From Aestuariirhabdus sp049985285 (GTDB lineage: Bacteria > Pseudomonadota > Gammaproteobacteria > Pseudomonadales > Aestuariirhabdaceae): a DNA stretch of 64,000 bases. The DNA lies in assembly GCF_049985285.1 (NCBI RefSeq), contig NZ_JBNIEU010000001.1:682001-746000 (forward strand), read 5' to 3'. This document shows positions 6,762 to 16,157 of the stretch, piece by piece; position 1 is the first letter of the stretch; every line of letters begins with the position of its first letter. The notes below the pieces were generated by a model that made no database searches, was not told the DNA's origin, and saw only the letters and a list, made by a program, of their open reading frames with translations. Both the position numbers and the translations under genes were made by a program.

Positions 6762-9206
6762 TCAGCCTACCTGCTGCCCATGCAAGCGGGTCAGCATCTG
6801 CACCGCGAGGCGCCGAATCATGCTATCGGGGTTATCGAGCGCTTGCACCAGCAACGCCGTTGATGCCTCTATATCCATTTTGCTGAGTGCCTCGGCGGCT
6901 GGTTTACTCAGGGCGCCGCCCTCCTCAAGCCCCATGGCCACGATCAGCGAAACATCCGCGTAGCCGAGCGAGCCCAACGCGTCGATGACGGCCGTTCGTA
7001 CACCGATCGACTCATCGTCATGACACCCGCGTATCGCTTTTACGATGCGGGTGGGGGTCATTTCATCCAGTGACACATGGTCCTTTGCCGTCAGCGCCTT
7101 ACCGCTTCCCTGCTCAATCTCCACCAGCGAGCGGATCGCCTGTATCCGGACCAGGGTGTCCTCATCTTCCAGCGCGGCAAACAGCGGTTTGATGGCGCTC
7201 TTGTGCCCCAGCGCTCCAAGGGTACGAGCGCAGGCGAGTCGAATCTCTTCGGTACCCCCATGCAACTGGGTCACCAGTGGGCCCAGGCAATTGCTCAGCC
7301 CATCCAGCTGAGGGTGAGCGCTGGCCATTTCACCCAGGCTCTCTGTCGCCTGCTTGCGCAGATCGGGGTTGTCATCCATCAGGCAGGCGAGCAATTTTTG
7401 CATGCTCAATTCATCCTCCGCTTCTGCCAGCACCTGCGCCGCCAGAACCCGGCGCGCCTCGTGGGTGAACTCCCGGCGATTGCGTTTTTTACCGAGCATA
7501 CGCTCCCCGGTACGGGCGTTGTGGTGCACGACATCACCAAACTCCGCCAGCTCCTCGGGCAGGGCATCCACCATCTCCAGAATGTGCCCGGAATCCTCGC
7601 TCAACTCCCGCTTTCCACTCACCATCGCCTCGGCGTTGGTGCGGGTAATCGCGTCCAGGGTAGAACTTACTGGCGTTACGAAATCCGACTCATCCCGGGT
7701 ATCCGGGTACTGGGTGGAGAGGCCCTCCAATATCGCTTGCAGGGACGATTCCGGGCTGGCCGCCCCCGCTTCGTCTTCGACCGTTACGGTGACTATCAGG
7801 TCGGGGGATGCTGATTCCGGGGCTCGGCTAACGGCCGCCGCTTCGTTTTCATCCACAGCGGGCGCCACCTCCACAGCGGAGGGCTCCCGATCGGTTGCCG
7901 GATCCACCTCGGCCGCCTGGACGTATTGTTCCTCGGTTGCGAGCATCTCATGGATTTGTTGTAACGGCGTTGAATCCAGCGCTTCAACGCCCGCTGCACT
8001 ATTGAGCCGATACAGAGTTCGCATGGCACTATGGCGCACGGCACCGTCCATATCGGCGGTGCTGGCAACGACCACCTCGATTACCGAAGAGTCACAACGC
8101 CCCAATGTACCCAGCGCGTGCAGCGCCTGGCAACGGACGAGGGGCAAGCGCTCACTCTCACCCGCCACCTCAATGAGTACCTCCACCCCGGCCTCTGTGC
8201 CCAAAATACCCAGCAGCTGGCAGGCCACGGCCGCCTCCTCATGCTCTGTACTCCTGGCACTGGCAATAATGAGTTCTGACCACTCCTCCACTACCACTGT
8301 CGACGCCTGCTGCACTCGCAAAGCGAGCAGCCTCATTGCGATCTGGCGCACGGTGGATGCCTCGGACCGCAACAGCTCAATACAAGCGGCTTCATCCAGC
8401 GCGCCGGAATCGATACTCCGCAACCCCTCCAGGGCCGCCACCTGTACCGCCGCGACCGGGTCGGTAAGCAACGCCGCCAGATGGGGAGCCTGAACCCCAT
8501 CGCGGCGACCAGAGAGTGCGCGCGCAGCGGCTTCCCGCACCTCCCCACTGCTGCTGGATGTGAGTTCGATTAACAACGTTAACGCTTGCGGGTGCGTGCT
8601 ATGACCCAGGGCACCCGCAATTCGACGCTGGGTGCGCATCGTCCCGCTCTCCAGTCGCCCAGCCAGCGCCTCGACTCCGGCCGCTCCACTCTGGGCCAGC
8701 GCCTTGAGCGCTTCGATCTCGATGTCCTGCCCCTCTTCATCATCGAGCAGCGCCATAATGTCGGTAATTGCAGCGGCGTGGCCGTGTCGCCCAACCGCTT
8801 TCACCGCTTCGAGTTGCAGGTCCCACCAATCATCCCAGCCCTCGGATTCACCGGTATCCATATCCGCCGGGCGCTGCAACACCAGCGGGCGCAACGCATC
8901 CAGTGCGACCGCACCGCCGCACTCACTCAACGCTCGGACGGCGGCCAACTTCACATCGCCCGCATCATGGTAGGCGAGAGCGTCCACCAGCCCCTGCACG
9001 GCGTCTTCTCCCCCCATCTCCCCCAGAGCCTGAGCCGCATCGACACAGACATCGAGGTCTTCATCCTGCAAGTGGTCATAAAGCGCAGAGCGAGCCCGGT
9101 AATCCGCCAGAACCCCCAGAGCCTGGGCCGCATGACAGCGGTCTACCTCATCACCCTGGTGCAATAATTCAATCAGTCGGTCCACGACCTCTGCTCGACT
9201 CGTCAT
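6762..9206 (-). CDS. Large HEAT-repeat (PBS-lyase type) protein
   Basis: Protein of 814 residues built almost entirely from about 30-residue alpha-helical HEAT units (repeated ALGxLG..A...L...L.D.D..VR..A..AL patterns). One block covers about residues 20-440 and a second about 570-810. They are joined by an acidic, low-complexity linker rich in Glu, Ala and Pro. No catalytic domain or signal peptide is visible, so it is probably a cytoplasmic scaffold. The ATG at 9206 has an AGAAGAG ribosome site; an open frame extends upstream to 9401 but lacks repeat character. It is convergent with the FAH gene and has no functional partner nearby. The function is unknown. Confidence 0.8.
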   Translation of the reverse strand: MTSRAEVVDRLIELLHQGDEVDRCHAAQALGVLADYRARSALYDHLQDEDLDVCVDAAQALGEMGGEDAVQGLVDALAYHDAGDVKLAAVRALSECGGAVALDALRPLVLQRPADMDTGESEGWDDWWDLQLEAVKAVGRHGHAAAITDIMALLDDEEGQDIEIEALKALAQSGAAGVEALAGRLESGTMRTQRRIAGALGHSTHPQALTLLIELTSSSSGEVREAAARALSGRRDGVQAPHLAALLTDPVAAVQVAALEGLRSIDSGALDEAACIELLRSEASTVRQIAMRLLALRVQQASTVVVEEWSELIIASARSTEHEEAAVACQLLGILGTEAGVEVLIEVAGESERLPLVRCQALHALGTLGRCDSSVIEVVVASTADMDGAVRHSAMRTLYRLNSAAGVEALDSTPLQQIHEMLATEEQYVQAAEVDPATDREPSAVEVAPAVDENEAAAVSRAPESASPDLIVTVTVEDEAGAASPESSLQAILEGLSTQYPDTRDESDFVTPVSSTLDAITRTNAEAMVSGKRELSEDSGHILEMVDALPEELAEFGDVVHHNARTGERMLGKKRNRREFTHEARRVLAAQVLAEAEDELSMQKLLACLMDDNPDLRKQATESLGEMASAHPQLDGLSNCLGPLVTQLHGGTEEIRLACARTLGALGHKSAIKPLFAALEDEDTLVRIQAIRSLVEIEQGSGKALTAKDHVSLDEMTPTRIVKAIRGCHDDESIGVRTAVIDALGSLGYADVSLIVAMGLEEGGALSKPAAEALSKMDIEASTALLVQALDNPDSMIRRLAVQMLTRLHGQQVG

Positions 9207-9614
9207 ACGCTCTTCTCGCTCCCTCGTTTTGCCCCTACACCCAACTATCGTGCGCACAGCCCCGTTTCGTTTTGAGGCGGAGACGTGCACGCTGGTACGC
9301 CAGCACGACGCACTTACCCTAGCAGAATCCCCCTGTTCGCGAGAGCAGATTGAGCAGGACATTAACTTTACAGCATCATTAGATTTTACAGGATCGTTCA
9401 CCTATGACACTCAGGGTTCATTTAACCCCTTCCCAGCTCGACCAGGAGCTATCTCCATCGGACAGCTACGCCAAAAGTGTCACTAGTTTTTACACATATT
9501 CGACCGCCTCCCCAACACAGACCATTAACTACCTGATTTTCATGAATTTAAAAAAACTGGCAAAAAATATGCCTCTCTTCCTGTCCGACACCAAGCACCT
9601 AAAGGACATTTGGA
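9207..9614. other. Intergenic region between the HEAT gene and the PEP-CTERM gene
   Basis: About 400 nt without a supported gene. It holds divergent promoters. The right end carries the sigma-54-like promoter listed separately. At 9477-9495 an imperfect dyad GTGT-N11-ACAC lies about 80 bp upstream of that promoter, a plausible enhancer position. Confidence 0.5.
9558..9573 (+). promoter_or_regulatory. Sigma-54-like promoter of the PEP-CTERM gene
   Basis: TGGCAAAAAATATGCC has the -24 GG and -12 GC separated by exactly 10 nt, with TGGCA matching the consensus. Transcription would start near 9584, about 30 nt before the ATG at 9615. PEP-CTERM genes in other proteobacteria are known to be controlled by RpoN together with the PrsK/PrsR pair, which fits. 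Confidence 0.65.
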
Positions 9615-10232
9615 ATGCTTAACATCACCGCTCGTTTTTTCGCCGCCCTGATCGCACTCACTTTATCTGGAGTCGCCAGCGCGGTACCCATGGCCGACGT
9701 CTCATTGAGCTCGTTCATCCAGATTGGCAGCATTTCTAACAACGCCTCCAGCGGCGCCAATATCAGCACGCTTGTCTATGACCTGGGCACTCCCGGTGAT
9801 GGCATTGCCACCTGGGACCTGCAAGGCGGGGGCAGAACTGCCGGAGGGGTGGCTTCCAATTTTTTGTCAAACCCCAACTTTGCCCAAACCATTACCTTCA
9901 GCGGCTTATCCATTGCACCGGGAGCCCTGTTCAATTTTAGTAGCCTCGATATCGACCTTATCCAGATACTCTCCCCCCTGAGTGTCACCGGCGGCACTCT
10001 TGATACTACCGGCTCCAGTCTGGTCAATGCCTCCTTCAGTGTTTTCTGGGATAACGGCACGTCAGGAACCACCGCTCTTATCCAGCAAGCCTGGGCGACG
10101 ACCCAAACCCTGACGGTTACGGCTGAAGGAGAAGGCCAAACCCGCGGAACCGTTCCTATCCCCAGCTCTATTTCCCTATTGTTGTTGGGTCTTGCTGGAA
10201 TAGGAATGACTCGGAAAAAGAAAACGGCATAA
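9615..10232 (+). CDS. PEP-CTERM sorting-signal exported protein
   Basis: Secreted protein of 205 residues. It has an N-terminal signal peptide (residues 1-24, ending ASA) and a C-terminal tripartite sorting tail: VPIPSS, a hydrophobic helix (ISLLLLGLAGIGM) and basic RKKK. This is the exosortase/PEP-CTERM signature, here with PIP in place of PEP. The middle is rich in Ser, Thr, Gly and Asn with no recognised domain, as is common for surface or extracellular-matrix proteins of this class. No exosortase is in the window, so processing needs one elsewhere. The gene stands alone, with its own sigma-54-like promoter and terminator. Confidence 0.85.
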   Translation: MLNITARFFAALIALTLSGVASAVPMADVSLSSFIQIGSISNNASSGANISTLVYDLGTPGDGIATWDLQGGGRTAGGVASNFLSNPNFAQTITFSGLSIAPGALFNFSSLDIDLIQILSPLSVTGGTLDTTGSSLVNASFSVFWDNGTSGTTALIQQAWATTQTLTVTAEGEGQTRGTVPIPSSISLLLLGLAGIGMTRKKKTA

Positions 10233-10256
10233 CCTTTCACGCCTTGCCAATGCCTT

Positions 10257-10287
10257 AAAAACACAGCCCTTTGGGTTGTGTTTTTTT
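10257..10287 (+). terminator. Intrinsic terminator after the PEP-CTERM gene
   Basis: A stem of AACACA.CCC with GGG.TGTGTT and a TTT loop is followed by a run of seven T. Confidence 0.85.
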
Positions 10288-10548
10288 ATGCGTTTTAAAC
10301 GCTCCATCACATCGGTAATTTTCTCCTGGATACAGGCGCTTTTTGCGGAGAAAAAATCGCCGCTATCTTCCCTTGGCACAACCGGACCAACGCCCGCCCC
10401 CCCCGTGGCAAGCCCCACAACAATCGGCAATCTCACCCAGCCCCAATAGCGATCTCCCCACATTGGGCGGCGTGAAGCGATGCTAGACTCCACGCTCCAC
10501 ACCGCGCAGTGCCGTGGTTCATCAGCAACAGATAACCAGGGAAGGTTT

Positions 10549-12051
10549 ATGTCGCTCTCTATTGTCTATACCCGTGCCCGCGTGGGGGTTGATGCCCCTC
10601 TGGTTACGGTTGAAACCCACCTCTCCAACGGTTTGCCATCACTGTCGATCGTGGGGCTGCCGGAAAGCTCCGTCAAGGAGGCGAAAGACCGCGTGCGCAG
10701 CGCCCTGCTCACCAGCGGCTTCCAGTTTCCAACCCGCCGTATCACCATCAACCTCGCTCCGGCCGATCTGCCCAAAGAGGGTGGGCGCTACGACCTGCCG
10801 ATTGCGCTGGGGATACTGGCGGCGTCGGACCAGCTCCCCGGAGTGAACTTAACCGACTACGAATTTATTGGGGAGCTGGCGCTGTCGGGAGAGCTGCGTC
10901 CCTGCAGCGGGTCCCTCAGCGCCATGATGGCGGCCGAGAATGCCCAGCGTTGCATTGTTATCCCTGCCGCCAACGCCAGCGAAGGGGCCTTGCTGCAATC
11001 GCCTCGAATTGCCTGTGCGAAACACCTACTGACACTATGCAATACACTGGTACAGGGGCAACCGCTAGGGTCCTGCCCACCGCCGGCTACCATCACAACC
11101 CAGGAAGGCCCCTGCCTGAGTGATGTGGTGGGGCAGTTTCAGGGGCGACGGGCGCTGGAGGTTGCCGCCAGTGGAGGCCATAGCCTGCTGCTCTATGGCC
11201 CGCCCGGCACGGGCAAGACCATGCTCGCCTGTCGCCTGCCGGGAATCCTGCCGCCGCTGGCACGCGCAGACGCGCTGCAGGTAGCAAACCTCTACTCAAT
11301 CGCCAGCGGGCACCCCCTGGCTTTGGGACAGCGCCCCTTTCGCGCCCCCCATCACAGCGCCTCTCCGGCGGCACTGGTGGGGGGCGGCGGAAATCCGCGC
11401 CCGGGGGAGATCTCGCTGGCCCATCGCGGGGTGTTGTTTTTGGACGAACTGCCCGAATTTGAGCGCAGAGTGCTGGAGGTGCTGCGCGAGCCGCTGGAGT
11501 CGGGCGAGATCGTTATATCCCGCGCCGCACGCCAGGTGACCTTCCCTGCCCAGTTTCAGCTGGTCGCTGCCATGAACCCCTGCCCCTGTGGCTATCTCGG
11601 TGATGCCGACCGGCCCTGCCGCTGCACCACCTCACAACTGGCCCGCTACCGGCAAAAGTTGTCAGGGCCCCTGCTCGATCGTATCGACCTGCAGGTTGAG
11701 GTGAGCCGTTTGCCGCCCAGCTCACTGGCGCAACTGGAAGCCTATGGCGGAGAATCTTCCTCGACCGTGTGCCACCGCGTTAGCGCTACCCAGCAGTGTC
11801 AATTCGATCGACAGGGGTGCATAAACGCCGAACTCGAGAACCGCAGGCTGATACAGGTCTGTGGACTGGGATCTGCACAGATCAAACTGCTGGAGCGTTC
11901 CATCGAGCAATTGGGATTATCGGGACGGGCCTACCATCGTGTATTGCGCATGGCACGGACATTGGCAGATATGGAACAAACTCACAAAGTAACCGATAGT
12001 CACATTATCGAAGCGCTAGGATTTCGTCAGCTGGACCGCATCAAACCCTGA
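10549..12051 (+). CDS. comM: ComM/YifB magnesium-chelatase-like AAA+ ATPase
   Basis: Protein of 500 residues, the normal size. ComM is a hexameric helicase that promotes branch migration during natural transformation. The N-terminal Lon-protease-like domain (MSLSIVYTRARVGVDAPLV to about residue 180) precedes the AAA+ core with Walker A GPPGTGKT, Walker B LDELPEF and the zinc-ribbon-like insert NPCPCGYLGD. A C-terminal Mg-chelatase helical domain follows. The ATG at 10549 has AGGGAAGG upstream; earlier in-frame codons add no family sequence. Its 3' end overlaps the convergent GGDEF/EAL gene by 11 nt. Confidence 0.95.
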   Translation: MSLSIVYTRARVGVDAPLVTVETHLSNGLPSLSIVGLPESSVKEAKDRVRSALLTSGFQFPTRRITINLAPADLPKEGGRYDLPIALGILAASDQLPGVNLTDYEFIGELALSGELRPCSGSLSAMMAAENAQRCIVIPAANASEGALLQSPRIACAKHLLTLCNTLVQGQPLGSCPPPATITTQEGPCLSDVVGQFQGRRALEVAASGGHSLLLYGPPGTGKTMLACRLPGILPPLARADALQVANLYSIASGHPLALGQRPFRAPHHSASPAALVGGGGNPRPGEISLAHRGVLFLDELPEFERRVLEVLREPLESGEIVISRAARQVTFPAQFQLVAAMNPCPCGYLGDADRPCRCTTSQLARYRQKLSGPLLDRIDLQVEVSRLPPSSLAQLEAYGGESSSTVCHRVSATQQCQFDRQGCINAELENRRLIQVCGLGSAQIKLLERSIEQLGLSGRAYHRVLRMARTLADMEQTHKVTDSHIIEALGFRQLDRIKP

Positions 12052-13930
12052 GAGATTCGTAACCGGCGTCCGACTCCTCTAGCAGACGCAGAATATGATC
12101 ATCGCTGCCCAGTAAAATCATAAGCGAATCCAGCGAAATCGGCTTGCTGTAGAGGAAGCCCTGTATCTGGTCGCAGGCCTCCCCCCGCAAAAAACCCGCC
12201 TGGGCGATATGGTCGACCCCTTCAGCCACTACCTGCAAGTTGAGCTTGTGGGCCAGACTGATCATCGCCCGTACAATCACCTGGTTATCGCCGTTGGTTT
12301 GCAGATCGCGAATAAATCCGCGATCGATCTTTATGGTCTGGATGGGCAACTGTTGCAGGTGGGAAAAGGAGGAGTAACCGGTACCAAAGTCGTCGAGGGA
12401 GAATTGAATTCCGAGCTGGCTCAGCGCACGCATCACCCCGGTGACCCGGGCAGGGTCTTGCATGACCGCAGTTTCGGTCAGTTCAAACTCCAGCCGCCCA
12501 AGATCTACATTGGCTTCGCCCAAGATATGGGTCAGCGTGTCTTGCAGTTTTTCGTCGCGGAACTGGCGAAACGACAGGTTCACCGCCACGTGAAGATCCT
12601 TATGCCCGGCCGCTGTCAGCAAGCCAAGATCCTTACAGGCCTGGTGTAGCACCCAGTAACCGATCGGAACAATCAACCCGCTCTCTTCGGCCAGTGGAAT
12701 AAACTCGGCGGGTGATAACAGTCCCCGGGTCGGGTGCTGCCAACGCACCAGCGCTTCGACCCCGACCAGGCGCTCGCTGGTGACATCGATTCGAGGCTGG
12801 TAATGCAGGCGAAGCTCCTGCAAGCGAATCGCCCGACGCAGCTCGGCTTCCAGATAAAGCTGCCCCATCGCCTCCACCTTGAGCTCTTCGGTGTAAAACT
12901 GGTAACTGCTGCCGCGCTGCTTCTTGGCCTCTTTCATAGCCAGCTCGGCATTGCGTACCAGCGCAGCAAGATCGCTACCACCCTCCGGGTAACTGCTGAT
13001 ACCGACGCTGCAGTGGATCGACACCAGATGCTCGCCGAGCTCAATCGGCGTCGAGATAACGTCCACCAGCTTTTTCACCGCCCGCAGCATCTCGGCAGAG
13101 TTGGGCATGTTCTCCATGATAATGGAGAATTCGTCACCCGAGGTTCTCGCCAGGGTGTCGGTGCGGCGCATGGCGCTCTGCAAACGCCCGGTCACCTCGC
13201 AGATCAGCTGATCCCCTGCCTCCTGGCCGTAAGATTCATTGACCTTACGGAACTGGTCCAGATCAACCACCAGGGTGACAAAACTGCTGCCATCCCGATC
13301 GGCGCGCCCTATGGCCCGCTGCAACCGATCTCGAAACAGCATCCGATTGGGAAGGTTGGTAAGGGGGTCATAACGGACCTGCTGCGCCATCTGTTGGCGA
13401 CAGCGATTAAGTTCACAGCTGTAGTGGATAGAGCGCGCAAGAAGCTCAGCCGTGAGCTGACTATCGGGCAACAGGTCTATCACCAGTGGATCAGCGGCCA
13501 TCCCGGCTCCGGTCAGCCCCTCACCCAGCAGAATAATGGGGCAAGGTGATGGGAGCGCAGCGAGGCTCCCTCCCAGGGACTCGGTGTCCTGCCAGGTTGT
13601 AGACTGGTCAATCAATAGCAGATCCGTCTCGTGCTCCCCAAGATGGGCCATCGCTCCCTTAACCGAGGGACACCAATAAAGAGAGTGGCTACGGGTGTCG
13701 GGGTGACTGGAAAGCAACTGGCGCAACAATAGGAACCGCTGCTGGTCGGTACTGACCAACAGCAGGTTGAGGGAAGGGGTTCCATTGTTGCTCTGTGGGG
13801 GCAAGAGGCCGCCTATTGTTATCAATTCCGCTACTACCTTATTGCTCCGGCACTCCTCGCCAGCTCCATTTGAATCCGTCCAGTGATGAACACAGTACCG
13901 GATTGAAAAGGGTTTTTTCAATACAAACAA
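12041..13930 (-). CDS. GGDEF/EAL protein, probable cyclic-di-GMP phosphodiesterase
   Basis: Up to 629 residues. An N-terminal receiver-like region (about residues 50-170, NLLLVSTDQQRF onwards) is followed by GGDEF (about 185-350) and EAL (about 365-615) domains. The GGDEF signature reads SGDEF, so cyclase activity is doubtful, whereas the EAL domain keeps EALVRW, the asparagine of NLSFRQF, the TE of ELTETAV, DDFGTG and VAEGV, all needed for phosphodiesterase activity. Thus it probably hydrolyses cyclic-di-GMP, perhaps with the degenerate GGDEF as a GTP sensor. The start is uncertain: the longest frame begins with TTG and has no clear ribosome site, and an internal TTG at about 13825 preceded by GCGGAA is an alternative. 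Confidence 0.88.
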   Translation of the reverse strand: MFVLKKPFSIRYCVHHWTDSNGAGEECRSNKVVAELITIGGLLPPQSNNGTPSLNLLLVSTDQQRFLLLRQLLSSHPDTRSHSLYWCPSVKGAMAHLGEHETDLLLIDQSTTWQDTESLGGSLAALPSPCPIILLGEGLTGAGMAADPLVIDLLPDSQLTAELLARSIHYSCELNRCRQQMAQQVRYDPLTNLPNRMLFRDRLQRAIGRADRDGSSFVTLVVDLDQFRKVNESYGQEAGDQLICEVTGRLQSAMRRTDTLARTSGDEFSIIMENMPNSAEMLRAVKKLVDVISTPIELGEHLVSIHCSVGISSYPEGGSDLAALVRNAELAMKEAKKQRGSSYQFYTEELKVEAMGQLYLEAELRRAIRLQELRLHYQPRIDVTSERLVGVEALVRWQHPTRGLLSPAEFIPLAEESGLIVPIGYWVLHQACKDLGLLTAAGHKDLHVAVNLSFRQFRDEKLQDTLTHILGEANVDLGRLEFELTETAVMQDPARVTGVMRALSQLGIQFSLDDFGTGYSSFSHLQQLPIQTIKIDRGFIRDLQTNGDNQVIVRAMISLAHKLNLQVVAEGVDHIAQAGFLRGEACDQIQGFLYSKPISLDSLMILLGSDDHILRLLEESDAGYESLRV

Positions 13931-14074
13931 GCTGATACAAGGGAAAAATAAAAAAAATGTTAAATAACTAACGAATTCAAAGAATGCACCTTCCCGCGCT
14001 GGCCGGCTTCGGGTTCTGCTTTCGTTTCCACCATCTGCTAAAATGGCGCGCCCTGCGATTCGGCCTTAATCACT

Positions 14075-16090
14075 GTGAACCACCTCAATAAACGCCAGCA
14101 CGAAGCCGTGCATTTTATCGACGCTCCCCTACTGGTGCTGGCGGGCGCAGGCAGTGGCAAGACCAGCGTAATCACCACCAAAATCGCCTACCTAATCCAG
14201 CAGTGTGGGTATCGTGCCAACAACATCGTCGCCGTCACCTTTACCAACAAGGCAGCACGCGAGATGAAAGAGCGGGTCGGCAAACTGGTAAAAGGCGCTG
14301 CTGCGCGGGGGCTCACGGTCTCAACCTTCCACAACCTGGGGCTCAACATTATCCGCAAGGAGCATCAGGCGCTGGGGTACAAGAGCACCTTCTCCATCTT
14401 CGATGCCCAGGACGCCCAGACCCTGATTAGCGACCTGATGCTTAAAGACGATCAGGGCGAGGATGAGCAGACCGACCAGATCCAGCACATGATCTCCAAC
14501 TGGAAAAACGACATGGTCACCCCCGAGCAGGCGCTGGCATCGGCCCGGGGCCCCAGCGAAGAGATCGCTGCCCGCGTCTACTTTCATTACGACCGCACCC
14601 TCAAGGCCTACAACTCAGTCGATTTTGACGATCTCATCCTGCTACCGGTAAAGCTGTTCCAAACCCGTCCCGATATCCTCGAAAAGTGGCAAAATCGCAT
14701 CCGCTACCTGCTGGTAGACGAGTATCAGGATACCAACGCCAGCCAGTACCTGCTGGTCAAGCAGCTGGTCGGCCTGCGCGCTCAATTTACCGTAGTGGGT
14801 GACGACGATCAGTCGATCTATGCCTGGCGCGGTGCGCGGCCGGAAAACCTGGTGCAGCTGCAGACCGATTTTGCCTCCCTGCGGGTGATCAAACTGGAAC
14901 AGAACTACCGCTCCACCAGCCGTATCCTCAAGGCCGCCAACACCCTGATCGACAACAACCCCCATGTGTTCGAAAAACGCCTCTGGAGCGAGCTGGGGAT
15001 GGGGGCAGAGATCCGGGTGCTTCGCTGCCGCAACGACGAGGCAGAAGCGGAACGGGTCGCTACCGAGATCGTCAGCCAGCGCCTGAAGCAGGCGACCCAG
15101 TATCGCGACTATGCCATTCTTTACCGTGGCAACCACCAGTCCCGCTTGCTGGAGCTTAAACTTCAGCACCACCAGATCCCTTACCACATCAACGGCGGTA
15201 CCTCCTTCTTCTCCCGCGCCGAGGTGAAGGACATCATGGCTTACCTGCGCCTGCTGATTAACCGCGATGACGATAACGCCTTCCTGCGTATCGTTAATGC
15301 TCCGCGCAGGGAGATAGGGCCCTCTACGCTGGAGAAACTGGGTAACTATGCCAACGACCGTCACGTGAGTCTGTTCGCGGCGATCGCAGAGGTAGGGCTA
15401 GAGCAGTTCCTGAGCGGGCGTCACCTTGAAAAGCTGCGTAAATTTGCCCAGTGGATCGATAGCGTCGCCCGGCGCTGCTACCAGGATGACCCGGTGGCCG
15501 CTATTCGCGAAATGATCTACGACTGCGACTACGAGTCCTACATCGCCCAGCACTGCAGCAATGAGGTCATCGCAGAGAAACGGATGGGCAACGTCTGGTT
15601 CCTGCTGGAAGCACTGAAACAGACCCTCGACAAATCCGACGACGACGAGATCACCTTCGAGGACGCCATCGCCCGTCTGGTGCTGCGCGACATGCTCGAA
15701 CGGCAGGAGGAGGAGGACGATGCTGACCGGGTGCAACTGATGACCCTACACGCCTCCAAGGGACTGGAGTATCCCCATGTTTTTATGGTTGGCATGGAGG
15801 AGGAGTTGTTGCCCCACCGCACCAGTATCGAGGAGGATAATATCGAGGAGGAGCGTCGCCTCACCTACGTCGGCATCACCCGCGCCCGTCAAACCCTGAC
15901 CCTGACTCTGGCGGGTATGCGCAAGCAGTATGGAGAGGTGTTCGATACGACCCCTAGCCGCTTTCTTGACGAGCTCCCCCCCGAAGACCTGATCCGCGAA
16001 GGCTGGGGAGAAACCGCTACCGCAGAACAGAAACAAGCCAACGCCACCAGCCATCTGGACGCCATGCGGCAATTGCTAAACCGTTCCTAA
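14075..16090 (+). CDS. rep: ATP-dependent DNA helicase Rep
   Basis: UvrD/PcrA/Rep superfamily 1 helicase of 671 residues, close to E. coli Rep. It unwinds DNA 3' to 5' and assists replication past bound proteins. Motifs in order: Walker A GAGSGKT with VITTKIAYL, TFTNKAAREMKERV (Ia), LVDEYQDTN (II), GDDDQSIYAWRGA (III), LEQNYRST (IV), LMTLHASKGLEYPHVFMVG (V) and YVGITRARQTL (VI). It uses a GTG start at 14075; a TAAAAT hexamer near 14038 may be its -10 element. Confidence 0.97.
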   Translation: MNHLNKRQHEAVHFIDAPLLVLAGAGSGKTSVITTKIAYLIQQCGYRANNIVAVTFTNKAAREMKERVGKLVKGAAARGLTVSTFHNLGLNIIRKEHQALGYKSTFSIFDAQDAQTLISDLMLKDDQGEDEQTDQIQHMISNWKNDMVTPEQALASARGPSEEIAARVYFHYDRTLKAYNSVDFDDLILLPVKLFQTRPDILEKWQNRIRYLLVDEYQDTNASQYLLVKQLVGLRAQFTVVGDDDQSIYAWRGARPENLVQLQTDFASLRVIKLEQNYRSTSRILKAANTLIDNNPHVFEKRLWSELGMGAEIRVLRCRNDEAEAERVATEIVSQRLKQATQYRDYAILYRGNHQSRLLELKLQHHQIPYHINGGTSFFSRAEVKDIMAYLRLLINRDDDNAFLRIVNAPRREIGPSTLEKLGNYANDRHVSLFAAIAEVGLEQFLSGRHLEKLRKFAQWIDSVARRCYQDDPVAAIREMIYDCDYESYIAQHCSNEVIAEKRMGNVWFLLEALKQTLDKSDDDEITFEDAIARLVLRDMLERQEEEDDADRVQLMTLHASKGLEYPHVFMVGMEEELLPHRTSIEEDNIEEERRLTYVGITRARQTLTLTLAGMRKQYGEVFDTTPSRFLDELPPEDLIREGWGETATAEQKQANATSHLDAMRQLLNRS

Positions 16091-16157
16091 GCGGTGGCGG
16101 GTTGCGTGCCCCGAAACTTCCTGCTTCAATCAGCCTCACCCTTTGCGGAGCCCATCC

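Noticed and set aside
9229..9486. 85-codon open frame upstream of the PEP-CTERM gene
   Set aside because: No ribosome site, no family features, overlaps promoter sequence.
12041..13930. Active diguanylate cyclase
   Set aside because: The signature reads SGDEF, while the EAL part is intact, so phosphodiesterase activity is more likely.
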